64,000 bases of DNA from assembly GCA_012103295.1 (NCBI GenBank), contig WLXB01000003.1, positions 27,380 to 91,379 on the forward strand, written 5' to 3'. Made by a program: the position numbers and the translations under genes. Position 1 is the first letter of the stretch; every line of letters starts with the position of its first letter. The notes beneath the pieces were generated by a model. The model ran no database searches and was not told where the DNA came from. It saw nothing but the letters and a program-made list of their open reading frames with translations. Source of the stretch: Alphaproteobacteria bacterium. GTDB lineage: Bacteria > Pseudomonadota > Alphaproteobacteria > Rhodospirillales > Rhodospirillaceae. Below, in pieces: positions 8,665-17,404 of this stretch.

Positions 8665-9399
8665 TCAGTTGCTGCTTTCGTAGGCGGTGAGGTCGTACCG
8701 CGTCCCTTCTGGGCCGTAGCTGAGACGGACAAGAATGCCATCGCGTGCATCGACCCAAAAATCTGAATTCCCGCCCATGTTGAAATGCTTGGTTTCAAAA
8801 GTACCGGCGGCTGTCGTCATCTCTTCAATGCCGAGGTAGGTGAGTTCGACGGCGTGCACGACCCCAAGGGACGCGCCTGTGAGTTCATCTTTTTTTCTGA
8901 TGTTGTAGACCGTGCCTTCGACTGTTTCGCCGACCGGCGCGGCCACGTACCAAAAATGCAAGCCGTCAGTTGCAAGCGGGTGGGGTACTAACGAGAATCT
9001 ATCTGGGACCTCAAGGGTCTGCGTCGCACGGCCGCGTCGCCCCGTAACAACCGCTGTGACGGTATTTTCTACCACCGAGTACACGCCGGATGATAACCAG
9101 CCCTCAGCATCCCACATGGTTTGGTAGCTTTCGATTGGCCGTAAATCCGCGTCGATCCGGTGCACGGTCATGCGCGCTTGATTGGCGTCGTCCCACCGTT
9201 GGTTAATGATGAATGTTCGGGCCCCACTCCTATCAACCATCATCGACCACTCTTCATGGCCGACGATCTCATTCGTGTCTTGGTTGATGTAGCTGTATTC
9301 ACCCTTAGCGGTGCGAACGATGTTGGCGTTGTCAGCCAATGTTGCAATCGGAATCAGGCCAATGAAGACGCTTATCGCGGTGACAAGTAGTCGATTCAT
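8665..9399 (-). CDS. Secreted protein of a tandem paralogous pair
   Basis: A 244-residue exported protein: an N-terminal signal peptide (hydrophobic residues 4-20, cleavage near Ala22) precedes a beta-rich domain. It is paralogous to the upstream gene; both share EVPDRFSLVPHPLATD or close variants and an AGTFETKHF-type segment before the C-terminal strands. The style recalls DUF3108-like periplasmic beta proteins, but I do not recognise the family with certainty. Its ATG overlaps the stop of the upstream copy by four bases (ATGA), so the two are translationally coupled. A remnant of a third copy follows directly. Confidence 0.75.
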   Translation of the reverse strand: MNRLLVTAISVFIGLIPIATLADNANIVRTAKGEYSYINQDTNEIVGHEEWSMMVDRSGARTFIINQRWDDANQARMTVHRIDADLRPIESYQTMWDAEGWLSSGVYSVVENTVTAVVTGRRGRATQTLEVPDRFSLVPHPLATDGLHFWYVAAPVGETVEGTVYNIRKKDELTGASLGVVHAVELTYLGIEEMTTAAGTFETKHFNMGGNSDFWVDARDGILVRLSYGPEGTRYDLTAYESSN

Positions 9400-10160
9400 T
9401 GGTGGCCCCCTGTCGTGAATGATGTCAGCACGTATTCTAGGTCACGGTCGGGCATGGCGTATCGCACCATCATGTTGTCGGGACCGCTGACCCACACGTT
9501 AATTCCTTTACCGATTTTATAGTGATCTGTCGTGAATGTTCCTGCCGGGACAGTCACGTCTTCCACACCCTCAAAGGACATTGTGCTGTATTGAATTTTA
9601 CCGAGAACCGGGATGCCACTGTTTGGGGCGGTAACTTGCAAATTGTACATCGTTACTTTTTGAATGCCGCCTTTTGTTTTGTCGAAGTACCAGGTGTGCC
9701 AGCTGTCGGTTGCCAATGGGTGGGGGACGATGGAGAATTTATCCGGAACTTCAACGGTTTCCACCGCGCTGCCACTCGGCCCGCTGACGGTCGCGTTCAG
9801 TGTTGACCCATTTACCGTAAACATACCGGCACCGCGGTATTCGCCACGCGTCCAGTAGGTCACCAGGCTTTCCAAGGGCCGGAAGTTGGCGGCGACCCGG
9901 TGGATCATATTTAAGTTCGTTTCCGCATCGAGGTTGTCGACGTAAGACCGCATGGTCCGCGAGCCATCCGGGTGTGTCGTCAGGCGCCAGGACTCATTGG
10001 CCCGAACCCGCTGCGCCTCAATGGTGCGGTAGACAATGGTGCCTTCACTCCATCGCGTGATGTTTGGGTTGGTTTTATCAGAGTCGCCGTTTTGCGCGGT
10101 CGATACTCCGTTCCAAAGAAGAACACAGATAACTAACGTCGATACGACGACTTTGATCAT
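9396..10160 (-). CDS. Secreted protein, upstream copy of the tandem paralogues
   Basis: A 254-residue exported protein with a signal peptide (hydrophobic residues 4-19, cleavage around TAQ). The mature part is predicted beta-rich and shares VEVPDKFSIVPHPLATD, the VTVPAGTFTTDHYKIG segment and the DLEYVLTSF tail with its neighbours. No catalytic motif is evident; the repeated strand pattern and the phrase around HPLATDSWHTWY suggest a lipid- or ligand-binding periplasmic fold, which is inference. It is first in its operon and is transcribed away from sdhC across a 277-base gap. Confidence 0.75.
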   Translation of the reverse strand: MIKVVVSTLVICVLLWNGVSTAQNGDSDKTNPNITRWSEGTIVYRTIEAQRVRANESWRLTTHPDGSRTMRSYVDNLDAETNLNMIHRVAANFRPLESLVTYWTRGEYRGAGMFTVNGSTLNATVSGPSGSAVETVEVPDKFSIVPHPLATDSWHTWYFDKTKGGIQKVTMYNLQVTAPNSGIPVLGKIQYSTMSFEGVEDVTVPAGTFTTDHYKIGKGINVWVSGPDNMMVRYAMPDRDLEYVLTSFTTGGHQ

Positions 10161-10437
10161 GGGGACGCTCTCCGTTGAATGTCGCCTAAGGCCTGGGGCA
10201 CGCTATTGAAAACGAATCCCAATTCAGCGGCTTCCAGCCTGCGATGGACTTGCAACCAGTCGTCGCCATGGTTGCGTGCTCGTGGGCCGGGCGCAACTGA
10301 ATCCAGCATTTTGACGCAACCGCTTGAAACCGCCCGCCGCGTTGACTTGGCCGAGGGCCGGGAGTAGGTATGATGCAGTGCACTTTGGTGCTTTTCCGGG
10401 GTATTAACCCCTTGAGAACAAAAGGCCTTGGTCGATC
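10161..10437. other. Divergent intergenic region ahead of sdhC
   Basis: 277 bases without a supportable gene. They hold a possible sdh promoter (see 10342-10370), an inverted repeat GTTGCG (10271-10276) / CGCAAC (10292-10297) with a second CGCAAC at 10315, and a small GGGG-TATTAA-CCCC hairpin near 10398-10411 that lies in the expected sdh leader. Short open frames here have no coding character. Confidence 0.5.
10342..10370 (+). promoter_or_regulatory. Candidate sigma70-type promoter for sdhCDAB
   Basis: TTGACT (10342-10347) is followed after 17 bases by TAGGTA (10365-10370), with an overlapping TATGAT just behind. This is the best -35/-10 match in the region and lies about 70 bases before the sdhC ATG. 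Assigned by eye only. Confidence 0.4.
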
Positions 10438-10815
10438 ATGGCGACTCAAAACCGACCCCTTTCGCCGCACCTGCAGGTTTATCGCCTGCCGCTGACGGCA
10501 CTTCTGTCCATTACCCATCGGATGACCGGCGTGGGACTCACTTTCGGCACCCTATTGTTAGCCTGGTGGGTTACCGCGGCGGCGTATGGCCAGGCGGAGT
10601 ATGCGCAGGTTCAGGCCTTTCTTGGCTCTTGGATTGGATTGATCCTGTTGCTTGGCTTTTCCTTCGCGCTGTTTTTCCACTTGTGCAACGGCATACGCCA
10701 TTTGTTCTGGGACTTTGGCAGTTATTTCGAACTCCATGAGACTCGTCGCGCCGACATTTTTGTACTGATCGGCGCTGCTGCTTTGACGGCGGCGACCTGG
10801 GTCATGGTTTTGTAA
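10438..10815 (+). CDS. sdhC: Succinate dehydrogenase cytochrome b556 subunit
   Basis: One of the two membrane anchors of complex II, which binds haem b and ubiquinone in the inner membrane. The 125-residue protein begins with RPLSPHLQVYRLPLTALLSITHRMTG, the family signature with the conserved Ser and His near the quinone and haem sites, and has three hydrophobic helices (about residues 30-50, 58-80 and 103-124). The second helix carries the haem-ligand type FHLCNGIRHLFWD. It is first in the sdhCDAB operon, 12 bases ahead of sdhD. Confidence 0.96.
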   Translation: MATQNRPLSPHLQVYRLPLTALLSITHRMTGVGLTFGTLLLAWWVTAAAYGQAEYAQVQAFLGSWIGLILLLGFSFALFFHLCNGIRHLFWDFGSYFELHETRRADIFVLIGAAALTAATWVMVL

Positions 10816-10827
10816 GGGGCCGATGGA

Positions 10828-11223
10828 ATGACAACGAATACAACATCACTTCGTTCCGCCCTTGGGCATGCTCGTGGCCTCGGTTCGGCCAAAGAGGGCA
10901 CGCACCATTGGTGGCTGCAACGCGTAACCGCAATCGCGCTGGTGCCATTGACCATGTGGCTGGTGGCTTCGATCATCGCCCTATCCGGCTTTGGTCATGA
11001 GGCCTTCGTTGTGTGGTTCGGCCGGCCGGTCAACGCCACCTTGATGATCCTCTTTCTCGGGGTTGCCTTTCATCATGCGCAACTGGGCATGCAGGTGTTC
11101 ATCGAGGATTACGTCAGCCATCACGGCATGCGCACGGCGCTCAACCTTCTCGTGAAGTTCGCCTGCTATGGCTTGGCGACACTTTCCATCGTTTCCATTC
11201 TAACAATCGCGTTCGGGGCTTAG
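10828..11223 (+). CDS. sdhD: Succinate dehydrogenase hydrophobic membrane anchor subunit
   Basis: The second membrane anchor of complex II. The 131-residue protein has an N-terminal polar segment with [22 protein letters not shown], typical of alphaproteobacterial SdhD, then three transmembrane helices. The second contains [15 protein letters not shown], with the conserved haem-side His and the Asp-Tyr pair near the quinone site. A GGGGC precedes the ATG. The stop is five bases before the sdhA ATG. Confidence 0.95.
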   Translation: MTTNTTSLRSALGHARGLGSAKEGTHHWWLQRVTAIALVPLTMWLVASIIALSGFGHEAFVVWFGRPVNATLMILFLGVAFHHAQLGMQVFIEDYVSHHGMRTALNLLVKFACYGLATLSIVSILTIAFGA

Positions 11224-11228
11224 ACGCT

Positions 11229-13013
11229 ATGGCTGCCTACGACATTATTGATCACGACTACGATGTCATCGTTGTCGGTGCCGGCGGCGCAGGTTTACGC
11301 GCGACCTTCGGTATGGTCGAGAAGGGTTTTAAAACGGCCTGCATCACCAAAGTATTTCCCACTCGCAGTCACACGGTTGCCGCCCAGGGCGGTGTCGGTG
11401 CGGCGCTCGGCAACATGGCCGAGGACAAGTGGGAATGGCATATGTACGACACGGTCAAGGGCTCCGACTGGCTCGGTGACCAAGACGCCATCGAATATAT
11501 GTGCCGCGAAGCGATCCCCGCGGTGCGCGAGCTGGAACACTACGGTGTGCCGTTTTCCCGGACACCTGACGGCAAAATTTACCAGCGGCCTTTTGGCGGT
11601 CACATGCGCAATTTCGGCGAAGCGCCAGTGCAACGCGCCTGTGCGGCGGCCGATCGGACCGGCCACGCGATTTTGCATACGCTCTATCAACAGAGCCTGA
11701 AACATAACGCCGAGTTCTTTGTTGAGTTCTTTGCCATTGATCTCATCACCGACGGCGAGCGCTGTGTTGGCGTGATGGCGATTGATATGGCCACCGGTGA
11801 AATTCATCGCTTCCGCGCCAACCAAGTTGTGTTGGCGACGGGCGGCTACGGCCGGTCTTACTTCTCATGCACATCAGCGCACACCTGTACGGGTGACGGC
11901 AATGCCATGGTTGCTCGCGCAGGCCTGCCCTTGCAGGACATGGAGTTCGTTCAGTTCCATCCGACTGGCGTGTACGGCGCGGGTGTTCTGATTACCGAAG
12001 GCGCACGCGGCGAGGGTGGTTACCTCACCAACTCTGAGGGCGACCGCTTCATGGAGCGCTATGCGCCGACGGCCAAGGATCTTGCGTCCCGCGATGTCGT
12101 GTCACGGGCGATGACCATGGAGATTCGCGAAGAGCGCGGTGTCGGCCCGAGCAACGATCACATTCTGCTGCACCTTGAGCACTTGGGATCGGATGTGTTG
12201 TGGGAACGTCTTCCGGGCATCACAGAAACCGCAAAGATTTTTGCCGGCATCGACGCCACCAAAGAACCAATTCCTGTACTGCCAACGGTCCATTACAACA
12301 TGGGTGGCATCCCCACCAACTACCTCGGTGAAGTGATGAAGCCAACGGCAGACAATCCCGATGCCGTGTTCCCGGGCCTGATGGCTGTCGGCGAATGCGC
12401 CAGCGTGTCCGTGCACGGGGCCAATCGTCTCGGCACGAACTCATTGTTGGATATTGTAGTGTTCGGACGCGCTGCTGCGTTGCGTTGCGCCGAAACCATG
12501 ACGCCGGGCGCAGCGTTGCCTGACCTGCCAAAGGACTCAGCTGATTACGCGCTTGGTCGCCTCGATAAGGCGCGCAACGCCAACGGCGGATCAACCACCG
12601 CTGAGATTCGCGGCAACATGCAGCACGCGATGCAGAATGATGCTGCGGTGTTCCGGACCTCTAAGACGTTGAAGGAAGGCTGCGATAAGCTCGACGTGAT
12701 TGCAAAATCAATGAGCGATTTGAAAGTCTCAGACCGCAGCTTGATCTTCAACACCGACCTCATCGAAGCGTTGGAGCTGGACAATCTCATGGCTTGCGCT
12801 CTGTCCACCATCGTTGGTGCGGAAGCCCGTCATGAAAGCCGTGGCGCGCACGCGCACGAAGATTATCCAGATCGCGACGATGAAACCTGGATGAAGCACA
12901 CCCTGGCGTATCTAAAAGAAGACTGGTCGATCGATCTCGATTACCGGCCGGTTCACACCTACACCCTGTCCGATGATGTCGAGTACATCGAGCCCAAAGC
13001 GCGCGTGTACTAG
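11229..13013 (+). CDS. sdhA: Succinate dehydrogenase flavoprotein subunit
   Basis: The catalytic FAD subunit of complex II, oxidising succinate to fumarate. The start is set at the ATG at 11229 (594 residues); the frame is open further upstream, but only over sdhD in another frame. The FAD-binding [16 protein letters not shown] motif opens the protein and the covalent FAD histidine is His48 in SHTVAAQGG. The [21 protein letters not shown] and [18 protein letters not shown] segments carry substrate-binding and catalytic residues. The C-terminal domain ends with the usual [15 protein letters not shown]. Length matches the family. Second-to-last gene of the operon. Confidence 0.97.
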   Translation: MAAYDIIDHDYDVIVVGAGGAGLRATFGMVEKGFKTACITKVFPTRSHTVAAQGGVGAALGNMAEDKWEWHMYDTVKGSDWLGDQDAIEYMCREAIPAVRELEHYGVPFSRTPDGKIYQRPFGGHMRNFGEAPVQRACAAADRTGHAILHTLYQQSLKHNAEFFVEFFAIDLITDGERCVGVMAIDMATGEIHRFRANQVVLATGGYGRSYFSCTSAHTCTGDGNAMVARAGLPLQDMEFVQFHPTGVYGAGVLITEGARGEGGYLTNSEGDRFMERYAPTAKDLASRDVVSRAMTMEIREERGVGPSNDHILLHLEHLGSDVLWERLPGITETAKIFAGIDATKEPIPVLPTVHYNMGGIPTNYLGEVMKPTADNPDAVFPGLMAVGECASVSVHGANRLGTNSLLDIVVFGRAAALRCAETMTPGAALPDLPKDSADYALGRLDKARNANGGSTTAEIRGNMQHAMQNDAAVFRTSKTLKEGCDKLDVIAKSMSDLKVSDRSLIFNTDLIEALELDNLMACALSTIVGAEARHESRGAHAHEDYPDRDDETWMKHTLAYLKEDWSIDLDYRPVHTYTLSDDVEYIEPKARVY

Positions 13014-13022
13014 GAGAAAACG

Positions 13023-13805
13023 ATGGCTGAATTTACCCTGCCGAAGAACTCGAAGGTCAAAAAGGGCACGGCGCATCCCAAGCCTGACGGTGCGACGAAC
13101 ACGCGTACCTTCTCGGTTTACCGTTACGATCCGGACACGGAAAGTAATCCGCAGTTGGATAGCTATGAAGTCGACATGGACACCTGCGGTCCCATGGTGC
13201 TGGACGCGCTGCTCAAAATTAAAGACGAGATGGATGCAACCCTGACGCTGCGTCGTTCATGCCGTGAAGGCATTTGCGGGTCCTGCGCCATGAACATCGA
13301 TGGTCGCAACACGCTGGCATGTTTGAAGCCCATCGACGAGTGCAAGAAAGACGTCAAAGTCTATCCATTGCCTCACTTGCCGGTGGTCAAAGATCTCGTC
13401 CCCGACGTCAACCACATATATGCCCAGCTCACTTCCATCGAGCCGTGGATGAAGGCTGACACCGCACCGCCGCCCAATGGCGAGCGCAAACAGTCCCCGG
13501 AAGAGCGCGCCAAGTTGGATGGTCTGTGGGAATGCATTCTGTGCTTCTGCTGCACCACCAGTTGCCCGAGCTATTGGTGGAATGGCGATCGTTATCTCGG
13601 CCCTGCCGTGTTGCTCCAAGCCGCACGTTGGATCAACGACAGCCGCGACGAAGCCACCGGTGAGCGCCTGGATCAACTTGAAGATCCGTTCCGCCTGTAT
13701 CGCTGCCATACCATCATGAACTGCACAAATGCCTGCCCGAAGGGTCTCAACCCGGCCAAGGCTATTGCAGACATTAAGACAAAGATGGTGGAGCGCCTCG
13801 GCTAA
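13023..13805 (+). CDS. sdhB: Succinate dehydrogenase iron-sulfur subunit
   Basis: The electron-transfer subunit that passes electrons from FAD to the membrane quinone. The 260-residue protein has a ferredoxin-like [2Fe-2S] site ([16 protein letters not shown]) followed by the [4Fe-4S] and [3Fe-4S] cysteines in [16 protein letters not shown] and [17 protein letters not shown]. All cluster cysteines are present. It is the last gene of sdhCDAB; a clear terminator follows. A GGAGAAAACG stretch precedes the ATG. Confidence 0.97.
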   Translation: MAEFTLPKNSKVKKGTAHPKPDGATNTRTFSVYRYDPDTESNPQLDSYEVDMDTCGPMVLDALLKIKDEMDATLTLRRSCREGICGSCAMNIDGRNTLACLKPIDECKKDVKVYPLPHLPVVKDLVPDVNHIYAQLTSIEPWMKADTAPPPNGERKQSPEERAKLDGLWECILCFCCTTSCPSYWWNGDRYLGPAVLLQAARWINDSRDEATGERLDQLEDPFRLYRCHTIMNCTNACPKGLNPAKAIADIKTKMVERLG

Positions 13806-13832
13806 CCAGAACCGCACCTTTTCTATTTACGA

Positions 13833-13866
13833 AAGGCCGTCGGTTCCCACCGGCGGCCTTTTTCTT
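13833..13866 (+). terminator. Intrinsic terminator of the sdh operon
   Basis: Arms GGCCGTCGGT (13835-13844) and ACCGGCGGCC (13849-13858) pair over ten positions with one G-T wobble around a four-base loop. They are followed by TTTTTCTTT. It lies 30 bases after the sdhB stop. Confidence 0.9.
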
Positions 13867-13881
13867 TGTAGGGAGAACGAC

Positions 13882-14442
13882 ATGAGTAACGCACCGCAAG
13901 TTCGCCGCACCGATAGAATGTTGTCGGATGACGAGACCTTGGCGTTCGTCAAACAAGGGTTTAGTGGAACACTGGCGACCGCTGGTGTTGATGGGTATCC
14001 CTATTGCGTGCCGCTTCTGCATGTCTGGATGGATGATAAAATTTATCTTCATGGAACGGCGGCCAAAGGCCACCTTAGATCCAATGTGGATCACGATGCG
14101 CGTGTCTGTTTTACCGTGGACCAGCCCGGCGAGGTATTCCCCTATGGCCGATTCGAATGTGACACCAGCGTGTCCTATGCCAGCGCCATCGTCTTTGGCC
14201 AGATCAAGGTGGTTGAAGATGATGCTGAGAAGGCGCGCTTCTGTGACGCGCTGATGGCTAAGTACGGTGACAAAGAATGGGATCGCCCCGAGAGTTTTTA
14301 CCCCCGTCTCAATCACATCACGGTCTATGCAATCGAGGTCGAGCGGATTACCGGAAAATTCATCCCGTTGCCCCCGGTGTCGGAGAAATGGCCGTCGCAT
14401 GATCGGTCGGCGAGTCCAAACGCAAAGCCGCCACTGACCTAA
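13882..14442 (+). CDS. NimA-like / pyridoxamine 5'-phosphate oxidase-family flavin protein
   Basis: A 186-residue split-barrel flavoprotein. The segment FVKQGFSGTLATAGVDGYPYCVPL is the typical first strand pair, followed by DDKIYLHGTAAKGHLRSNV and VCFTV, the FMN-binding strands of the NimA/PNPOx-like group. Members bind FMN or haem; some reduce nitroimidazoles, but most have unknown roles. The start at 13882 has a GGGAG ribosome site and avoids an upstream open frame that would cross the sdh terminator. It overlaps the convergent P-loop kinase gene by four bases. Confidence 0.86.
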   Translation: MSNAPQVRRTDRMLSDDETLAFVKQGFSGTLATAGVDGYPYCVPLLHVWMDDKIYLHGTAAKGHLRSNVDHDARVCFTVDQPGEVFPYGRFECDTSVSYASAIVFGQIKVVEDDAEKARFCDALMAKYGDKEWDRPESFYPRLNHITVYAIEVERITGKFIPLPPVSEKWPSHDRSASPNAKPPLT

Positions 14443-14966
14443 CCCTCTTGCTGGGTCACCCGAACGCCGTTGAGCGCAGCCATCTCATCGTCTTCGGGTG
14501 GCTCCCACATATCCTCAACAAAGTTGAACATTTCACGGTCAACTTCCAGTTGGAACGTGCTGCCCTTCTTCTTGTTGCGTTGTTGCACGCGCTGCCAGCG
14601 GTCTTCACGGGGCAGATCGAGGAAATGCAGTTGTGCCGTTAGGTCGGCTTCTTTTGCGAGTTCAGCAAACTTGGCGCGGTGGTCTTTGGTGGTGAGCCCT
14701 AAGTCGAGGACCGATGGCACACCGTATTGGGTGAGTTGAACTGCCATTGACCAAATCTGGATTTCGCAGCGATTGATGCGTTCCATGGTCCACTCAGATT
14801 CAATGGGGTCCGGACTGTCATCCCAAAACAAGGTGACCATCCATTCGTCGATAGATAGATGCACGCCGTCGATGGCTTGGCACAGGTCCAACGAATAGGT
14901 CGATTTTCCTGCGCCGGTAGAGCCGCAGACGAGATGAATCAAATGGTCAGGTTTGTATCGGTCCAA
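14439..14966 (-). CDS. P-loop kinase / AAA-type nucleoside-triphosphatase
   Basis: A 175-residue protein with Walker A GSTGAGKST at residues 15-23, an acidic SIDEW motif at about residue 40 in place of a Walker B-like substrate aspartate, and a lid-like Arg-rich region (REDRWQRVQQRN) near residue 125. This order fits the small kinase group that includes zeta-toxin-like and Zeta/PSK-type phosphotransferases acting on small molecules. No antitoxin partner is adjacent, so a toxin role is not supported. It is likely cytosolic. Confidence 0.82.
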   Translation of the reverse strand: MDRYKPDHLIHLVCGSTGAGKSTYSLDLCQAIDGVHLSIDEWMVTLFWDDSPDPIESEWTMERINRCEIQIWSMAVQLTQYGVPSVLDLGLTTKDHRAKFAELAKEADLTAQLHFLDLPREDRWQRVQQRNKKKGSTFQLEVDREMFNFVEDMWEPPEDDEMAALNGVRVTQQEG

Positions 14967-14986
14967 CGGTTTTGCTCGTTTCGATT

Positions 14987-15781
14987 CTACTCAACACGCT
15001 CTGGCTCAAAGCCAACGATGATGAAGTCACCGGCATCTCTGCGCAGCGGTAAAATGTCAGAAACGTAGGGCTCACCTACATAAAACGCCTCCCAGGCCCC
15101 CTTGCAGGGAAACGCCATGACCATGGTGTTGTAATCAGAGGGCCAGTCTCCCTCCAACACTTCTTTCGGTTGTCCGCCTAATAGCATTTGAAAGCCGGCG
15201 CGACGTGCGATGTTCGTTTTTTGAATGGCCGCCGTATATTGGCCGTAGGCATCCGTGTCAGTCACTTTGGACATCGTAATCACGAGATAGGGGGTGCTAC
15301 ATGATGCGGGCACCAGGTCCTGGTTTTCAGCTGGGGGAAACTTTGGGCCGGCGTTGAACATTCCTACGTCATAGACACCGGCATCCTTACGGCGAGGTTT
15401 GACATCATTCTGATAGGCGTCTGAATACCAAAATTCTGAGCCGGTTTCCCGGCACGGCCATTTTGAAATCACCGCTGCTTTCCATGCGGGCCAGTCTCCC
15501 TCGTAGACCGTCTCTGGCGGGCCGCGTAACACGTAAAACGCATTATAGTGCTCCACCAAACCCCACACGGCGGGACTATAAGACTGGGCACGCTCCCTAT
15601 CCGGCACAGTAGATGGGTCTTCAATGCCGCCCATCACAAGCATGTATCCGCCTTCGGTGCAGGCTTGTGCAGTTTGAGGTGATTGATGATTGTCACCGTG
15701 CGCTGATCCCACTGCGCCAACCCCTAAACCAAAGGCAGCCCAAAGAACGACGGTCAATCCAGTTCTCATGCTCATGCTCAA
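14987..15781 (-). CDS. Secreted protein with two DUF1330-like domains
   Basis: A 264-residue exported protein with a signal peptide (hydrophobic residues 8-25). The mature part is an internal duplication: residues 41-145 and 161-262 each begin with a Cys, contain an EVLEGDWP-type segment followed by a WPC/FPC cysteine, and end with a PRRKDAG / PLRRDAG strand. This is the ferredoxin-like dimeric alpha-beta barrel of DUF1330, normally a cytosolic single domain of about 95 residues. The paired cysteines (41 and 110; 161 and 226) could form one disulphide per domain in the periplasm. Function unknown. Confidence 0.78.
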   Translation of the reverse strand: MSMSMRTGLTVVLWAAFGLGVGAVGSAHGDNHQSPQTAQACTEGGYMLVMGGIEDPSTVPDRERAQSYSPAVWGLVEHYNAFYVLRGPPETVYEGDWPAWKAAVISKWPCRETGSEFWYSDAYQNDVKPRRKDAGVYDVGMFNAGPKFPPAENQDLVPASCSTPYLVITMSKVTDTDAYGQYTAAIQKTNIARRAGFQMLLGGQPKEVLEGDWPSDYNTMVMAFPCKGAWEAFYVGEPYVSDILPLRRDAGDFIIVGFEPERVE

Positions 15782-15798
15782 ATCCTAACGTCTTTGGG

Positions 15799-16140
15799 TT
15801 AGCTCTTTGGGGCGACGCATCGGAAAAACACCCGCGTCGGACTGGCGATTGAGCAGGAAAGGATATCTTCGCCATCGTATAGCGGCACCCGATCTGTTTT
15901 GGTGCACTCGGATTCGGCCAATTGGCGCACCGCCTCCGGCGTTGTTGAGCGGCTGTTATAGCAAATTGCCACCCGATTGAGCCCGGACCGCCCGACGGAT
16001 CGATCAGATCCGGCCTCTCGGCGACCATCGACGAAAGGTTCGGACGCGCATCCTGTTAGTGTGGATAACGCAAAAAAACCACCTAAAATCCATGCCTTAG
16101 CGCCGATCTTTTGAGAGACCAAGCGAGCTTTGCGGCTCAT
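15799..16140 (-). CDS. Small lipoprotein, function unknown
   Basis: A 113-residue lipoprotein precursor: the hydrophobic stretch WILGGFFALSTLTGC ends in a lipobox with the acylated Cys at about residue 30. The ATG at 16140 is preferred because AGGTGG lies just before it and because it gives a normal lipoprotein signal; an upstream frame to 16233 adds residues without a signal. The mature part has four cysteines (in AICYN, SECTKTD, LSCSI and FRCVA), perhaps two disulphides, and an RVAICYNS strand. I do not recognise the family. Confidence 0.72.
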   Translation of the reverse strand: MSRKARLVSQKIGAKAWILGGFFALSTLTGCASEPFVDGRREAGSDRSVGRSGLNRVAICYNSRSTTPEAVRQLAESECTKTDRVPLYDGEDILSCSIASPTRVFFRCVAPKS

Positions 16141-16286
16141 TCTACCACCTAAAAAGTGTATTCTCGGTTGCACCGTGTTGTGATCCGTCGTAGGTCCGTG
16201 GGGTATACAGGCAAGAGGCGTTGTCACGCCCAAGCATTCCTGGTTATCTTTGGCGCAGGACGCGCATATGTCGAGGGGAGTTTTCC

Positions 16287-17243
16287 ATGACCGTCAGCCC
16301 TGACGACCTTTTAAAATCGGGCGAGAAGTTTCGCCTTGTTACACGAAGCGATTTCGATGGCCTTGTTTGTGCCGCCATCCTTAAGGAGTTGGACCTGATC
16401 GATGAGATCAAGTTCGTTCACCCGAAGGATATGCAAGACGGCGTGATCGAAATTACCAATAAAGATATCACCACCAACCTGCCCTACGTGGATGGCGTCA
16501 AGATTGCTTTTGACCACCACGAAAGTGAAACGGTTCGCGTTGGTGAGAAGATCAATCACATCATTCTGCCAGACGCACCCTCTGCGGCGCGTGTCGTTTA
16601 CGATTGGTTTGACGGTAAAAAGTCGACACCACGTATCACTGATGAATTGATGATCGCCGTTGATAAGGGTGATTCAGCGGACTTCAACAAAGATGAAGTT
16701 ATCAACCCGCAAGGGTGGAACCTGATGAACTTCTTGATGGATGCCCGGACCGGTCTTGGCCGTTTCCGCGAGTTCACCATCTCGAACTATCAATTGATGA
16801 TGGAGCTGATCGACAAGTGCGTCGAGATGCCCATTGCCGATATTCTCAACCTTTCGGACGTTCAAGAACGTGTTGATCTTTACGTTGAGCACGAAGGCAA
16901 GGCGAAAGAGCAAATCGAGCGCTGCGCCACCGTGCATAAGAATGTCGTCGTTCTTGATCTTCGCGATGAAGAAACCATTTGGGCAGCCAACCGCTTCCTG
17001 ATCTACGCCATGTATCCAGATACCAATATCTCGATCCATGTGATGTGGGGCCTCAAGAAGCAAAACACGGTGTTTGCTGTTGGTAAGTCGATCTTTGATC
17101 GGTCCTCCAAAACAAACGTCGGTGACCTCATGCTGGCTCATGGCGGCGGCGGTCACCATGCTGCTGGAACCTGCCAGGTGCCAAACGACCAGTCTGAATC
17201 GGTCCTACGTGGTTTGATCGAACGGATGAATGTCGACGGATAG
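16287..17243 (+). CDS. DHH-family phosphoesterase (exopolyphosphatase-like)
   Basis: A 318-residue DHH/DHHA1 phosphoesterase. Motif I is RSDFDGLVCAAIL, the DHH triad appears in IAFDHHES, and the C-terminal DHHA1 substrate motif is GGGGHHAAGTCQV. Relatives cleave polyphosphate, oligoribonucleotides or cyclic dinucleotides using two Mn2+ ions; the substrate here is not fixed by sequence. The ATG at 16287 has a GAGGGGAG site; the longer frame from 16221 is not needed. A terminator follows directly. Confidence 0.9.
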   Translation: MTVSPDDLLKSGEKFRLVTRSDFDGLVCAAILKELDLIDEIKFVHPKDMQDGVIEITNKDITTNLPYVDGVKIAFDHHESETVRVGEKINHIILPDAPSAARVVYDWFDGKKSTPRITDELMIAVDKGDSADFNKDEVINPQGWNLMNFLMDARTGLGRFREFTISNYQLMMELIDKCVEMPIADILNLSDVQERVDLYVEHEGKAKEQIERCATVHKNVVVLDLRDEETIWAANRFLIYAMYPDTNISIHVMWGLKKQNTVFAVGKSIFDRSSKTNVGDLMLAHGGGGHHAAGTCQVPNDQSESVLRGLIERMNVDG

Positions 17244-17272
17244 TTCCCGGAGACAGGCGTTTAAGAGTTAAA

Positions 17273-17316
17273 GAGCGCGGCGTACCTGTATCAGGGCGTC
17301 GCGCTTTTCTTTTTTG
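17273..17316 (+). terminator. Intrinsic terminator after the DHH gene
   Basis: Arms GCGCGGCG (17275-17282) and CGTCGCGC (17297-17304) pair with one wobble around a 14-base loop, and TTTTCTTTTTT follows. The position, about 30 bases after the stop, fits termination. Confidence 0.82.
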
Positions 17317-17404
17317 GGCCATCTTTTTTTAGTAGGCTTAATCATCTGAGCGTATTGCCGAGCGTATAGAAAGACTCCCCCGTGATTGCGTTCACTTTCT
17401 TGCT

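Noticed and set aside
11013..11228. Upstream extension of the sdhA frame
   Set aside because: The frame is open only because it runs over sdhD in another frame; the SdhA family starts at the ATG at 11229, just after the sdhD stop.
11295..11825. Minus-strand open frame opposite sdhA
   Set aside because: An antisense shadow of a certain gene in a GC-rich coding region.
13729..13881. Upstream extension of the NimA-like gene
   Set aside because: It would run through the sdhB end and across the clear sdh terminator; the ATG at 13882 has a good ribosome site.
14439..14966. Zeta-type toxin
   Set aside because: The P-loop and SIDEW motif resemble that group, but no antitoxin gene is adjacent, so only a kinase call is supported.
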